A stretch of DNA of 64,000 bases from Lysinibacillus halotolerans. GTDB lineage: Bacteria; Bacillota; Bacilli; Bacillales_A; Planococcaceae. A program made the position numbers and the translations under genes. The DNA is taken from contig NZ_RHLQ01000014.1 in assembly GCF_003711845.1 (NCBI RefSeq), forward strand, positions 1 through 64,000, read 5' to 3'. Shown piece after piece: positions 16,122 through 26,300 of the stretch. The notes under the pieces are model-generated. The model searched no databases, had not been told where the DNA came from, and was given only the letters and a program-made list of their open reading frames with translations. Positions within the stretch are counted from its first letter, which is position 1, and the number at the start of each line of letters is the position of its first letter.

Positions 16122-16872
16122 TTATTGTACAACCCAAGTTTTAGTAGTTAAAGAACCTGATGAAAGTACAAATCTAACTCTATGGTTCCATGCAGATGCT
16201 CCACTTCTTTTAACATAAACTATTAATTCTTTTGTACCTGCTGTTGGTACAGGACTATATGTTATTTTATTAGAGATGGGCGTAGAAAAAGTTATCATCG
16301 CTGTAGCACCAGGAACATAGCTAGTATATGTTTTTATTGTATTTCCATATCTATTATATATTTTTTTAAATATGGTAACTTACCGGAATATTGATATGTC
16401 CCCTTTGTAAAATATCCAGAGGTAACTAGTGATGCAACGTAGCCTGTAACCATATTAAACCAACCTTGAGTCCAACCTTGAGTATAATATTCCCATCCTT
16501 CGTTCTCAAATAAGATAATTTTACCATCTTTGATTGTATATTCTACAGAATAAGGTGTAGCATAACCACTGCTATTTCTTATCCATAAACGATCCGTATC
16601 TATTCGAGCCGGGCTAGATATCGTACCACCACCAGTGTGTTGATATGCAGGTAACGAATAAGTTGAGAAGCCACCAGAATTTGTCGGGTCTGTTGATTGT
16701 AAATCTTCATTTTCATGTTTAAATGAATTAATATCTGTAGTAATTTCTTCTCCTGTTTCTACCCAGTTTGCTTCTGTGTTTGGTTCAACGTTTGTTTGTT
16801 CTTCAGCACTTGTTTGATGAGCAAATGCTAATAAAAAAATCTAAAAATTGAGATTTTAAAAAAATTATTCAT
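16122..16872 (-). pseudogene. Secreted protein gene with two frameshifts
   Basis: The reading starts at an ATG at 16872 behind AGAGAGGGG. The signal peptide region is broken by a frameshift in a T7 run; the next frame gives LLAFAHQTSAEEQTNVEPNT. The body (SLPAYQHTGGGTISSPARID, then GWTQGWFNMVTGYVASLVTS) stays open until an A7 run, where a second shift joins to NRYGNTIKTYTSYVPG and ends WVVQ at 16122. The product would be a secreted protein of about 235 aa, unknown family. Both lesions sit in homopolymers, so sequencing error is an alternative to decay. Confidence 0.65.
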
Positions 16873-17014
16873 ATAAAATTACCCCTCTCTTTTTATTTAG
16901 TATATATTTAGTAAAATAGTAGGTAAACAATAAAATAGTTATATATTTCCATAAAATTAAATTATTGTAAAGATAGTGGAGTATAGAGATAGAGTGTTAG
17001 AAAGGAGAAAACTT

Positions 17015-17290
17015 ATGAAAATTATTTTATTTGTAATTATTTTAGTGATTATATTAAATAAAGCACATGGCTTTATTTATATTAAAGGGCTTAAAAATAA
17101 TTGGATAAAATACCTTTTATTTAGTTTTATAGCTAGTGTTATTTTAACGGGCTTACAATTTTATGTATTTGATCATTGGGGAAATATTAAGGAAAATATG
17201 GTAAGCGCTTTGATTATGAGTATTTGTCATTTTGCAATTTTTATTTTGTATCCAATTGTGAGAGATAAAGTGAATGCTTTGAGCGAATAA
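17015..17290 (+). CDS. Small membrane protein, unknown
   Basis: A 91-aa protein with about three helices (KIILFVIILVIILN; WIKYLLFSFIASVILTGLQF; ALIMSICHFAIFILYPIV). The ATG at 17015 follows GAAAGGAG; the frame opens 13 codons earlier at 16976 with no RBS. No family recognised. It lies among decayed genes but is itself intact. Confidence 0.55.
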   Translation: MKIILFVIILVIILNKAHGFIYIKGLKNNWIKYLLFSFIASVILTGLQFYVFDHWGNIKENMVSALIMSICHFAIFILYPIVRDKVNALSE

Positions 17291-17359
17291 TTTTTAAGAC
17301 ACCATAGAATAAAAAAAGCAACCAAATGGCTTACTATTTTTTTATCAAAATATGCAATT

Positions 17360-17569
17360 TTAATACAAATAGGAAGCTGGATAAAGGGTAACTTCCTCTA
17401 TTAAAGAAGCCTTTACCGATTTTTCTTCTGTCATTTTTAAATTCATTGAAATATTATATAAGTTGGATTTTTCCATTCGAACCTCTTCTTTGTAAAGCTA
17501 ATAAATAGTTAAATATTCTTTAGTATCTATTTTATTAGGAATTTCTATAGATATTAAATCTGCTATTTT
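17360..17569 (-). pseudogene. Possible remnant ORF with internal stop
   Basis: Reading minus, the frame gives KIADLISIEIPNKIDTKEYL, then a TAG, then LYKEEVRMEKSNLYNISMNL and onward to TAA at 17360. The two parts read like one small soluble protein with a nonsense codon. No start or family is clear. Low confidence. Confidence 0.25.
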
Positions 17570-17571
17570 TT

Positions 17572-17600
17572 AACCCCGTTCTTATTTGGAACGGGGTTAT
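17572..17600. terminator. Hairpin AACCCCGTTC/GAACGGGGTT
   Basis: A perfect 10-bp stem with a 7-base loop. A close relative of this hairpin lies at 55544-55573 beside the homologous gene, so this is part of a duplicated segment. Confidence 0.7.
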
Positions 17601-17633
17601 GCTCGAGTTTTAAAAATAAATTTCTTTATATAT

Positions 17634-17746
17634 TTAGGCTTGTACTGTTACATTTTCAACAATATAACTTTTTTTGTAGAGACGTTGAATAGATTGATTA
17701 ATATTGTTTTCTCATTTTCAATCACTTTGGTAGTATTCTTTAAAGG
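17634..17746 (-). pseudogene. 3' remnant of a paralogue of the 55621-56472 gene
   Basis: About 110 bp here match, with substitutions and small indels, the last 110 bp of the minus-strand gene at 55621-56472. Shared blocks include GTAGAGACGTTGAA, TGATTAATATTGTTTT (TGATGAATATTGTTTT in the other copy) and TAGTATTCTTTAAA. Frames are disrupted and upstream coding is gone. It shows that this gene family once existed here too. Confidence 0.7.
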
Positions 17747-17803
17747 TTATTTCTCCCTTTATATCGAAACAAGTATTATCGGAAATTAATTTGGGGGATT
17801 GAA

Positions 17804-18325
17804 ATGTACATAACAACAGAGAGACTAATTATACGTAATTTTGAAATCGAGGATTGGCAAGATGTCTACGAATATATTTCGGATCACAATGTGATGAAAT
17901 ATATTCCTGAAGGTGTCTTTACGGGAGAAGAGACGAAAGAATTTATCAATCAAAACATGGGGGATACAGCTGAGAAATTTGCGGTTGTATTAAGAGATGA
18001 GAAAGTGGTCATTGGGCACATCGCATTTTTTAAATATTTTGGGGAGCATACATATGAAATTGGGTGGGTGTTTAATCCGAAGTATTACAATAAAGGGTAT
18101 GCCTCAGAAGCAGCCCAAGCCGTTTTAAAATTTGGTTTTGAAGAAATGAAGTTACATAGAATAATTGCAACATGCCAACCAGAAAATATCCCTTCCTACC
18201 GAGTAATGGAGAAGATTGGCATGCGAAGGGAAGGCTATTTTAAAAAATGCATTCCATCGGGAAATGAATGGTGGGACGAATATTATTACGCGATGCTAGA
18301 TGAAGAATGGGAAAGGAATAAGTGA
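17804..18325 (+). CDS. GNAT acetyltransferase, RimJ-like
   Basis: A 173-aa N-acetyltransferase of the RimJ/RimL type. It starts TTERLIIRNFEIEDWQDVYE and has the acetyl-CoA loop NPKYYNKGYASEAAQAVLKF near residue 95. CQPENIPSYRVMEKIGMRRE follows. These enzymes acetylate protein N-termini or small amines; the target is unknown. The start follows GGGGGATTGAA. A strong terminator follows. Confidence 0.88.
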   Translation: MYITTERLIIRNFEIEDWQDVYEYISDHNVMKYIPEGVFTGEETKEFINQNMGDTAEKFAVVLRDEKVVIGHIAFFKYFGEHTYEIGWVFNPKYYNKGYASEAAQAVLKFGFEEMKLHRIIATCQPENIPSYRVMEKIGMRREGYFKKCIPSGNEWWDEYYYAMLDEEWERNK

Positions 18326-18382
18326 ACTAACAAGAGTTGACGATCATAAATTGAGCGTTAGCTTTTTTATTGCGTTTATCTT

Positions 18383-18426
18383 ACCTAACACAAGATGCCA
18401 AAAGCACTTGTCGTTAGGTTTTTTTA
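18383..18426 (+). terminator. Intrinsic terminator after GNAT gene
   Basis: ACCTAACACAAG pairs with CTTGTCGTTAGGT (small bulge), followed by seven T. Confidence 0.85.
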
Positions 18427-18530
18427 TTCGCTTAAAAAATTTTTTTAGACAACTTGTCTCCTTTTATGGTTGATAACGGTATTTATATAAGTGAAGACAA
18501 TTTTACCTCAAGCCAAAGGAGAGATGAAAA

Positions 18531-18905
18531 ATGACATTGAATCTGGAATATCACAAAGAACCCGTTTTTTTAACAAAAGAAGTGGCCGAGATGTACAAAA
18601 CCACTCCAAGGCATATTGAGAATAACTTCTTGCAACATGAAGGGCGATTTGAAGAGGGAGAGCATTACTATTTAATTGAAAATGAAGAATTCAACATTTT
18701 TAAAACGGTGTATCCAAAAGCCGTAAACGAATGGGAAAATCACGTTTATTTATGGACGGAGGAGGGATTGTTTAAACATGCCCAATTAATGAAAGGTATT
18801 CAAGCATGGGAAGTGTTTAACTATTATATATCCTATTATTTTAAAGATTCAAAGGAAGTAAAAGATGCCCTCAGCACTATTCAAAAAGCAGCTGATCAAA
18901 TATAA
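18531..18905 (+). CDS. ORF6N-domain protein, paralogue 1
   Basis: This 124-aa protein is built on an ORF6N-type DNA-binding domain common in phage and mobile elements. It reads VFLTKEVAEMYKTTPRHIEN, then RFEEGEHYYLIENEEF, then LWTEEGLFKHAQLMKGIQAW. The start follows AAAGGAGAG. The next gene is a diverged copy with the same length and motif order. Together they precede DnaD- and DnaB-like genes, a typical prophage replication setting. Probably regulatory (antirepressor-like), by inference. Confidence 0.75.
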   Translation: MTLNLEYHKEPVFLTKEVAEMYKTTPRHIENNFLQHEGRFEEGEHYYLIENEEFNIFKTVYPKAVNEWENHVYLWTEEGLFKHAQLMKGIQAWEVFNYYISYYFKDSKEVKDALSTIQKAADQI

Positions 18906-19030
18906 AAAGAACGCTTCCTTTATTGTTTAGCAAAGGAATTGTATAGCTATGATGTTCCATTTGAGTAAATCGAGATTCATATAAATTAAATAAAATCATT
19001 TCACTCAAAAACTAAAGGAGAGAGGAAATC

Positions 19031-19453
19031 ATGATGATGAATATTCGATATAACGAACAACCCGTCTTACTAACAAAAGAAGTAGCAAAATTATATAGCG
19101 TTCAACAAAAGGAAATCGGGAAAAATTTTTTGGAACACATTGAGCGATTTGAGGAAGGGGAACATTTCTATTTATTAGAAGATGAGGAATTGGAGATGTT
19201 TATAAAAGAATATCCAAAAGCGGTGAGTCAACAAGAGGATTATGTGTTTTTATGGACGGATAAAGGACTCTATGAACATGCACGATTATTAAATGGAAAA
19301 AATGTATGGAGAGCTTATTGTGAATATATTTATCACAATTTTGAATATTGGGAGAAAGTACAACGGTTTATTCGTATTGTTCAAAACGCAGCCAGTTTTA
19401 TAGAAACCCATCCATATAGCAATGAATTAATGAGGGGGTGTAATAGGAAGTGA
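19031..19453 (+). CDS. ORF6N-domain protein, paralogue 2
   Basis: This 140-aa paralogue of the 18531 gene reads VLLTKEVAKLYSVQQKEIGK, RFEEGEHFYLLEDEEL and LWTDKGLYEHARLLNGKNVW. It starts at one of three consecutive ATGs (19031, 19034, 19037) behind AGGAGAGAGG. Its end overlaps the GTG start of the DnaD-like gene by 4 bp, so the two are translationally coupled. The C-terminus (VQRFIRIVQNAASFIETHPY) is longer than in paralogue 1. Confidence 0.75.
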   Translation: MMMNIRYNEQPVLLTKEVAKLYSVQQKEIGKNFLEHIERFEEGEHFYLLEDEELEMFIKEYPKAVSQQEDYVFLWTDKGLYEHARLLNGKNVWRAYCEYIYHNFEYWEKVQRFIRIVQNAASFIETHPYSNELMRGCNRK

Positions 19454-20229
19454 AGCTACTTTTAAATGAGTCACCACTTCTCGTATTACCGACTCTCGCA
19501 GTTAAACTTGGCCTGAATGAAGCAATTGTATTGCAACAACTGCACTTTCGGTTGTTGCAATCCCCTTTAAAATATGACGGATTTACTTGGTACCATCATA
19601 CGTATACGAAATGGCGGGAGCAGTTTCCTTTTTGGTCCGAAAAGACGATTAGTAGAGCATTTTTAAGTCTTGAAAGAAAGCGGATAATCGTTTCATCTCA
19701 AGCTTACAATGCCATGAAAGTAAATAAAACAAAATGGTATCGCATTGACTATGACGTCCTTTCCCATATTTTAGAAAGGCAAATTGACCTTCCCACTGAG
19801 ACAGTCTGTGAGGAACAAAAGGAACAATTTGGGTGTAACGAAGAAACCAAAATGGCTGATTCAGTTAAAAAAGAAAGAAATAAGGAGAAACAACAAAAGA
19901 CTAATCTCGAAATCATCACCGGGATTATTCATTATTTAAATGCCAAAGCCCATAAGGAATTTCGTGTAAATAATCAAGCAACGAAAAGATTAATTAATGC
20001 TAGATTACAAGAAGGTTATACCGTTGAAGACTTTAAAAAAGTGATCGATGTGAAGGTGAGTCAATGGTTAAACAATAAAGAAATGAGGTCTTATTTGAGG
20101 CCAAGCACATTGTTTAGTCCTACAAACTTTGAAAATTACTTAAATGAAGCAAGGGATATACCTAGTCCAGTTAAGAGAACAATTCAACCGATAGTACTAG
20201 ATTATAATGCCGGTGAAGAAGACGAATAG
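19450..20229 (+). CDS. Phage-type DnaD-like replication protein
   Basis: A 259-aa protein. Residues 1-110 form a winged-helix region (LNEAIVLQQLHFRLLQSP, then WSEKTISRAFLSLERKRII). The C-terminal 75 residues match the conserved phage replisome-organiser tail (IIHYLNAKAHKEFRVNNQAT, then EGYTVEDFKKVIDVKVSQWL and LRPSTLFSPTNFENYL). Such proteins load the replicative helicase at a phage origin. It starts GTG at 19450, overlapping the ORF6N gene. The helicase gene follows 44 bp on. Confidence 0.85.
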   Translation: MKLLLNESPLLVLPTLAVKLGLNEAIVLQQLHFRLLQSPLKYDGFTWYHHTYTKWREQFPFWSEKTISRAFLSLERKRIIVSSQAYNAMKVNKTKWYRIDYDVLSHILERQIDLPTETVCEEQKEQFGCNEETKMADSVKKERNKEKQQKTNLEIITGIIHYLNAKAHKEFRVNNQATKRLINARLQEGYTVEDFKKVIDVKVSQWLNNKEMRSYLRPSTLFSPTNFENYLNEARDIPSPVKRTIQPIVLDYNAGEEDE

Positions 20230-20273
20230 GACAAGCTAAAGTCGGCTTGTCCTATTAAGAAAGGGGGATTCCA

Positions 20274-21575
20274 ATGGCATCGGAAATAAGTACAGAGCTT
20301 ATGGAAAAAAGTTTACTTGGTACGATGCTAAAGGAAAATTACTTAATAATAGATGGCGATATACAACCAGAACTATTTCAATCCCAAATCCATCGTTCCA
20401 TTTATATGTCTATGCAGCAATTAGCCAGAAAGCATCAACCTGTTGACTATATTACATTATTAACAACGGTTAATCCGGAAGAAGTAGGGGGAGCTAACTT
20501 CTTAGCTAGTTTACAAACCTATGCCGATTTAGAGAAGTTCGATGTTTATTTAGATTTATTAAAAGAAGAGTGGAGGGAAAAGGAAAAACACAATCTTTTA
20601 CTGCAAGCATCGATTCACAATTGGTCAGTAGAAGAAATTCAAAAGTCCTTTGATAATCTTCAAATGGAGACAGTGACAGTCGACACAGATATAAACAATG
20701 TAATCGCTAAAATGGCAGAACGACCATACATACCAATGAAAGAATCCCGTGTAGTTCCTACAAATTTAAAGGAATTAGAAAAGTTAATTGTAGGCTTTAG
20801 ACAAGGAGAACTAACGATTATTGCTGGCAGACCTTCTATGGGAAAAACAGATGTCATGAATTATTTTGCTTTAACTGCAGGTTTCGCCGGTTTTCTACCT
20901 ATTATTTTCTCCCTAGAAATGAGTAAAGGGATGTTGATTGACCGGCTTATCGCGGCTTGTGGAAAAATCAGTCGATTGAAAATGAGAGACCCCTATCAAT
21001 ATTTTTCTGAAAAACAGCGGGAACGATGGATTTCGATTTTAACGGATTTAAGTCAAACGAATATTCAAATCGATGATCGGGCGGGCCTAACCGTAAACCA
21101 AATGCGGGCACAAGTAAGAAGACTCATTCATACCTACCCAGAAAGAAAGCCGATCATTTTTATCGATTACTTACAAATCATTCATTCAAGTAATCCAAAT
21201 GGAAACCCTACAACGATTATTGGACAAATTAGTTGGGAACTTAAGCAAATGGCAAAAGAATTTGATTGTCCGGTTGTTTGTTTAGCCCAGTTGAACCGAA
21301 GTGTTGAGTCCCGCCAAAATAAACGCCCCTTTATGAGCGATTTGCGAGATTCGGGAAATATTGAACAGGATGCGGATGTGGTGATCTTGTTATATCGGGA
21401 TTCCTATTATGAGCAAATGACGGAAATGTTAGGGACAGAAACAAGGGGTGAAGGGGCAGAGGCATTTAATAGTGGAAACGAAAAATTGGAACTCATTGTC
21501 GCGAAAAATCGAAATGGCCCGACAGGAACGGTTTTTGTCAATTACAACAAAATGACAGGTCAAATGAAGGAGTAA
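20274..21575 (+). CDS. DnaB-like replicative helicase
   Basis: A 433-aa hexameric DNA helicase of the DnaB family (DnaC in Bacillus). The N-terminal DnaB domain opens MEKSLLGTMLKENYLIIDGD. Walker A is AGRPSMGKT near residue 186 and Walker B is PIIFIDYLQI near 297. SDLRDSGNIEQDADVVILLY is the classic C-terminal block. It lies directly after a phage-type DnaD protein, so I read it as a mobile-element helicase, not the chromosomal one. Start ATG after AAAGGGGGA. Confidence 0.9.
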   Translation: MASEISTELMEKSLLGTMLKENYLIIDGDIQPELFQSQIHRSIYMSMQQLARKHQPVDYITLLTTVNPEEVGGANFLASLQTYADLEKFDVYLDLLKEEWREKEKHNLLLQASIHNWSVEEIQKSFDNLQMETVTVDTDINNVIAKMAERPYIPMKESRVVPTNLKELEKLIVGFRQGELTIIAGRPSMGKTDVMNYFALTAGFAGFLPIIFSLEMSKGMLIDRLIAACGKISRLKMRDPYQYFSEKQRERWISILTDLSQTNIQIDDRAGLTVNQMRAQVRRLIHTYPERKPIIFIDYLQIIHSSNPNGNPTTIIGQISWELKQMAKEFDCPVVCLAQLNRSVESRQNKRPFMSDLRDSGNIEQDADVVILLYRDSYYEQMTEMLGTETRGEGAEAFNSGNEKLELIVAKNRNGPTGTVFVNYNKMTGQMKE

Positions 21576-21581
21576 TGCAAG

Positions 21582-22064
21582 TTGTTGGAGAAGGAGAGAA
21601 CGATTCAAACGTTATTTGATGAAGCCATTCAATTCGATGAACCATACACAGCCCATTACATTTATTTTGCAGTGTTGAAAGGCAAGGTGACGATGCAAGA
21701 CAAAGCAGAAAAACTATTTAACCTTTCTTTCACTAAATCAGAAATGGAAGATTTCAGGTTACTAAGAGATTCCGACACCCTTAACATGCGTCCCATCAAA
21801 ATATTTGCAATTCAACGTTCTGCCAATACGTATGCATTCTACTTTGCCAAATGCTTAGGGGACGCGCGGAAACTCCATCACCAACTGTACGGTGTATGGG
21901 AGAATAAAATAACCATCGCCTATAACCAAATGATCGACAAATCCATTTACTTTCCCTATTCAAACGAAACAAAAACTTTTCGACAGTTGTTGAAGGAGAC
22001 TGTGGTGTTTCCTAGGTGGGTGTGTGAGATGGAGGGGAGGGGAAAATGCAATATTTGTAATTAA
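21582..22064 (+). CDS. Hypothetical protein of the replication module
   Basis: A 160-aa protein starting TTG at 21582, 6 bp after the helicase stop. Mostly helical, with FDEPYTAHYIYFAVLKGKV and NTYAFYFAKCLGDARKLHHQ. It ends in a small cysteine cluster (CEMEGRGKCNICN) that could bind a metal. I do not recognise the family. Its coupling to the helicase suggests a role in the same element. Confidence 0.55.
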   Translation: MLEKERTIQTLFDEAIQFDEPYTAHYIYFAVLKGKVTMQDKAEKLFNLSFTKSEMEDFRLLRDSDTLNMRPIKIFAIQRSANTYAFYFAKCLGDARKLHHQLYGVWENKITIAYNQMIDKSIYFPYSNETKTFRQLLKETVVFPRWVCEMEGRGKCNICN

Positions 22065-22248
22065 ATATTTGTTATCGTTTTTTACTATATTTCTTCATGA
22101 TAATAACTTAAAATAAGTAATATGCTAGCTTAGATATCTCGTAATATACTCTTTCGCTATTTATGATAAATATTTGATATTTATAATATTAAGCTTTTGA
22201 ATTATAGAATTAGCATTAAATTAACGTACTGCAATTGAGGAGAAAAAA

Positions 22249-23166
22249 ATGAATAACCCATACGAAGCAGGGCCATTTGTAAAATGGGCAGGCGGAAAAT
22301 CAAGACTTATAGATAGTATTTTACATAAAATTTCCAATCATATTAATCTAGATGAAATGGAGCATTATATTGAACCATTCGTTGGTGGAGGGGCAATGTT
22401 CTTTTATTTGGCATATCACTATAACTTTACAAAGATGACGATTATTGATATTAATTTAGAATTAATTAATTCGTATCGTTCAATAAAAGAAGATCCAATT
22501 CATTTGATTCGACATTTGGATATATTACAAGATAAATATAATTCTTTACATACATTAGAGGAAAAAGAACTATTATACTATAATATTAGACAAGTATATA
22601 ACAATTACCAGGATAAAAATGAACTAAAGGAAAAGGTTGATTTTGAAAGAGCAGCTCAATTCATCTTTTTAAATAAATCATGTTTTAATGGGCTATATCG
22701 TGTAAATCGTAAAGGAGAGTATAATGTACCTTTTGGAAAGAAAGAAAGAATTAATATCTACAATCAAAGAAATATTCTAAATGTTAATGAAGTGCTTAAA
22801 AGAACAACGATTATTCATGGAGATTATACTCAAACCTTTGACCATATCCAAGAACAAGAAAATACATTTGTGTATTTTGATCCACCTTATAGACCAATTA
22901 CAAGTTCATCTGCTTTTACAGCTTATGCTGAAAGTGGTTTTAATGATGATGATCAGTCAAATCTAGCTAATCTATGTAAGGAATTACATCTACGAGATGT
23001 CCATTTTGCAGTAAGTAATTCAGATCCACATAACTCAGATCCAACAGATATGTTTTTTGATAATTTATATGAGGAATTTAATATCTACCGTATTAGAGCT
23101 AATAGACAGATTGCAGCAGATTCAAGGAGTAGAAGTGCTATATCTGAAATATTAGTGGTAAAATAA
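22249..23166 (+). CDS. Dam-type DNA adenine N6-methyltransferase
   Basis: A 305-aa alpha-class adenine methyltransferase. The SAM-binding motif is FVKWAGGKSRLIDSI (residues 10-24), with EPFVGGGAMFFYL near 43. The catalytic DPPY sits at about residue 211 (VYFDPPYRPI). This motif order is that of Dam/DpnM enzymes, which usually methylate GATC; the target is inferred. The start follows GAGGAGAAAAAA. It opens the AT-rich defence island and ends in its own terminator. The nuclease-like gene at 31513 may be its restriction partner, with a five-gene operon between them. Confidence 0.92.
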   Translation: MNNPYEAGPFVKWAGGKSRLIDSILHKISNHINLDEMEHYIEPFVGGGAMFFYLAYHYNFTKMTIIDINLELINSYRSIKEDPIHLIRHLDILQDKYNSLHTLEEKELLYYNIRQVYNNYQDKNELKEKVDFERAAQFIFLNKSCFNGLYRVNRKGEYNVPFGKKERINIYNQRNILNVNEVLKRTTIIHGDYTQTFDHIQEQENTFVYFDPPYRPITSSSAFTAYAESGFNDDDQSNLANLCKELHLRDVHFAVSNSDPHNSDPTDMFFDNLYEEFNIYRIRANRQIAADSRSRSAISEILVVK

Positions 23167-23169
23167 TGT

Positions 23170-23203
23170 AGACGTCCCTTATTAATTAAGGGACGTTATT
23201 TGT
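23170..23203 (+). terminator. Terminator after the Dam-type gene
   Basis: ACGTCCCTTA pairs with TAAGGGACGT around a six-base loop, followed by a T-rich tract. A second small inverted repeat (CAATAATA/TATTATTG) lies at about 23251-23271. Confidence 0.75.
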
Positions 23204-23307
23204 TATATAAAAAGAAAGATATATAATAAAAAATTCACCTTGATCTAGTACAATAATATCCCCTATTATTGGGATAGAAGTAATAGTTAAATAAAAAACG
23301 CAAGGGA

Positions 23308-26300
23308 ATGAGCAATTTGATAAATCAGATAACGGATTTTTTACTTATTCCTTCATATTATAAAAAAGCAAAAAAACAATTTGATTTTGAGAGTTGGGCA
23401 TTAAAGGATTTTTTTGCTGAAGAGGATTCTCTTGAATTCTTACGTTTTTTGTATAGGGAGGATACACAAAAGTTTTATATTACTAGGGATGAATTATTAA
23501 TGAGGGGGATATCTTTTAGAGAAGAATATCAAAATAATTTTTTTCCTAAATTAATGTATCAAATACAGAATGTAATTTTTATAGAAGAAAATCAAGAGTT
23601 ATTTAAAAAAATAAATTTTAAATCTATTGGTTTGGGTAATTTTATTGAACAATATCATGTTTCTTCAGATTTATTCTTCCATTTGATGCCTTTTGAGGGC
23701 ATATGTAATTTTGCAAAGGATTTTTCACCAACCATAATTAAAACTTTATTTGTGGATGCTGGTTTTAATATCCTATCATTAGAAGAATTGGACAATGTAA
23801 TGAAAGATAAATCTTTTCTTAATAGAAATGAGAAACATCAATTAGATTTTGATTATTCAATAGAAAATACATTCTCTGAGGAAAAATTCACATATTTTAG
23901 AAATTACTGTAATCAAATGAATGTTGTGCTATTTTCTGAACTAACTCTTGACTTTATAACCGAATTTGCAAATAAAGATAATATAAGAAACGATATTGTA
24001 AGAGAACTAATAAAAAAATACGAATATAAAAAATTAGAACTTGCAAAAAGTAATATAGAGATAGTGAATGGAAATAATGTAAAAGAAGATAAACAACAGC
24101 TAGAAATTACCATGTTAAAAGAGATTGAAGATAATATTTCAACTTTTCAAAAAAATGAATTTAGAAATTTTTTAGAAAGAAATGGATGTTCATATTTTGA
24201 ATTAATAAATAGTATTTATGAGGATGAAACTTTTGATTACTCTGACAACCAGTTGCCCCTATATAAAATAAAATTTTTAAACAATTCTATAATAAAGAAT
24301 ATAAAAGCTAAGTATGAAGAAAAACTAGAGTTGGAATTTGAAAATATAAGAACGGCTTTGGTTAATAATGAAAAATTTAAGTATATTGCTGAATCAAAAA
24401 TTAAAGATGTTCAAGATATCTTTAATTTAAAAGTAGAAGATACAATTGAAACAAATTTACGGATAATTGATACATTCAATGATAAAAAGCATTGTAATAT
24501 TTTGAAAAATATAAATAATGTCCTAAAATCATTCAGAATGCCCAAAGAACATATTGAGGAACTTGTTTCACAATTAAAGCCTAATAGAATACCCATTATA
24601 AAAGGTAGACAATTAGGTCTTACATTAGAACAAATTGGGGAACAGTATGAAATTACACGTGAACGAGTAAGACAAATTATTAAAAAAGTTAATTTAAAGT
24701 TAAGTGCAAAAAATTCAATCATTAAAATTTCAGTATTCTTCCAATATTATACACAACATTGTATAACTATTACTGCGGAAGAATTTGCTAAGCATTTAGA
24801 TATTGAAGCAAACAGTAGTAATTATGTTATATTGAAAGAATTACTTTCAATAGATGAGAAAATTTTTTATATTGAAAAATTAGATCTCTATATATTAAGA
24901 GAGCAATTTGACTATTATATTGAAAGATTAAATTCTTTAAATTTAAATAGAGCTATTATACCTTTTAATGAAATAAAAGTCATATTCGAGGAAAACATTC
25001 AGTTAAAAATCATAAGTAATCTTATAGAAAAATTAATGAGTATTCATGGTTATATTAAAGGAAAGGAAGCCTATATACGGCAATCTCTATCATTAACTTC
25101 CAGAATTAATTATTTATTTAGAAATGTCATTAAAGAACCTTTAGTTATGAATGATGAAGGCTACTCATATTTTAATAGTCTTATGAATGAATACTTCCCT
25201 CAAGAATTTACTAGTAGTAAAAGGGCTATTACTGCAAGAATTAGTGATGCTGAAGATACTATTTTAGTAGATAACAATACTTATTATTATCATGATGGGT
25301 CATTAATTGATAATAAATTTGTTGAAACAATTAAAAATATTCTTAATAGACATTTAGAAAAAATGAATTTTGTAGACCCTCGGATGATTTATCAAGAAAA
25401 TTTACCATTAATGGAAGAGTATAAAATTTTCAGTCATGTACATTTATACAGTATTATAAATTTATATTTAGATGAATACTTTGATCACAGTCATGGTAAT
25501 TCACTTTACATATATAAGAAAAATGAAAAAGTACTTGATGCTGAAAGTATTTTAATTGAATATTTGAATGCAAATAGTGGTGAGGCAATCCGTGAGAGTG
25601 TATTAGAAGATCTAAAATGGAAAAATTTTAAATTAGATCAACTATTAGAGCGTATTGATTCAATTATACAAGTAGAAGATCGGAAATTATGTTTAATAAG
25701 CAAATTTGAATTTACTGATGAAGAAATTCAAAAGTTAAAAGAATATGTTGATATACAATTTCAAAACGGCTATGCGTTTGCATTTGACCTTCGTTTTAAT
25801 ATGAAAAATGAAATTATAAATATATTAAATTCTAGAAATTTATTAGCTGATGAATATTCTTTTATGTCAATTTTAAAATGGTTAAATCCAAATTTAAGAG
25901 GTTACCCAAAGTTATTGTATCTAAAAGATAGCCCTATACAAACTATTGAGCAGATCATAAGTATTAATTTTCCAGATACCATAACTAGAAAACAAATTCA
26001 GGATTTTATTATAAGTTATGGATATTCAGAACAAACGGTATATAAAGTTATGTTTGAATTAATAGATAAGAACTATTTTTATCAGTACACTGGATTAGAA
26101 TTTATTAATGCAAATCAATTGAACTTTACAGATAGCATTATCCTCAGCCTGAAAACATACCTAGATGAGCAATTCAGAAACAAAGTATATTTATCAGCTT
26201 TAGATTTAGTAGGTATAAATAGCATAGCCCCTATTTATCACCAAGGTTGGTCTTATCACTTGATTTATGAATTAGCTCCAAAAGTAGGATATCGTCAAAT

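Noticed and set aside
17586-17789. Plus-strand open frame of 67 codons
   Set aside because: It is antisense to the remnant of the 55621-type gene and starts inside the hairpin; no RBS.
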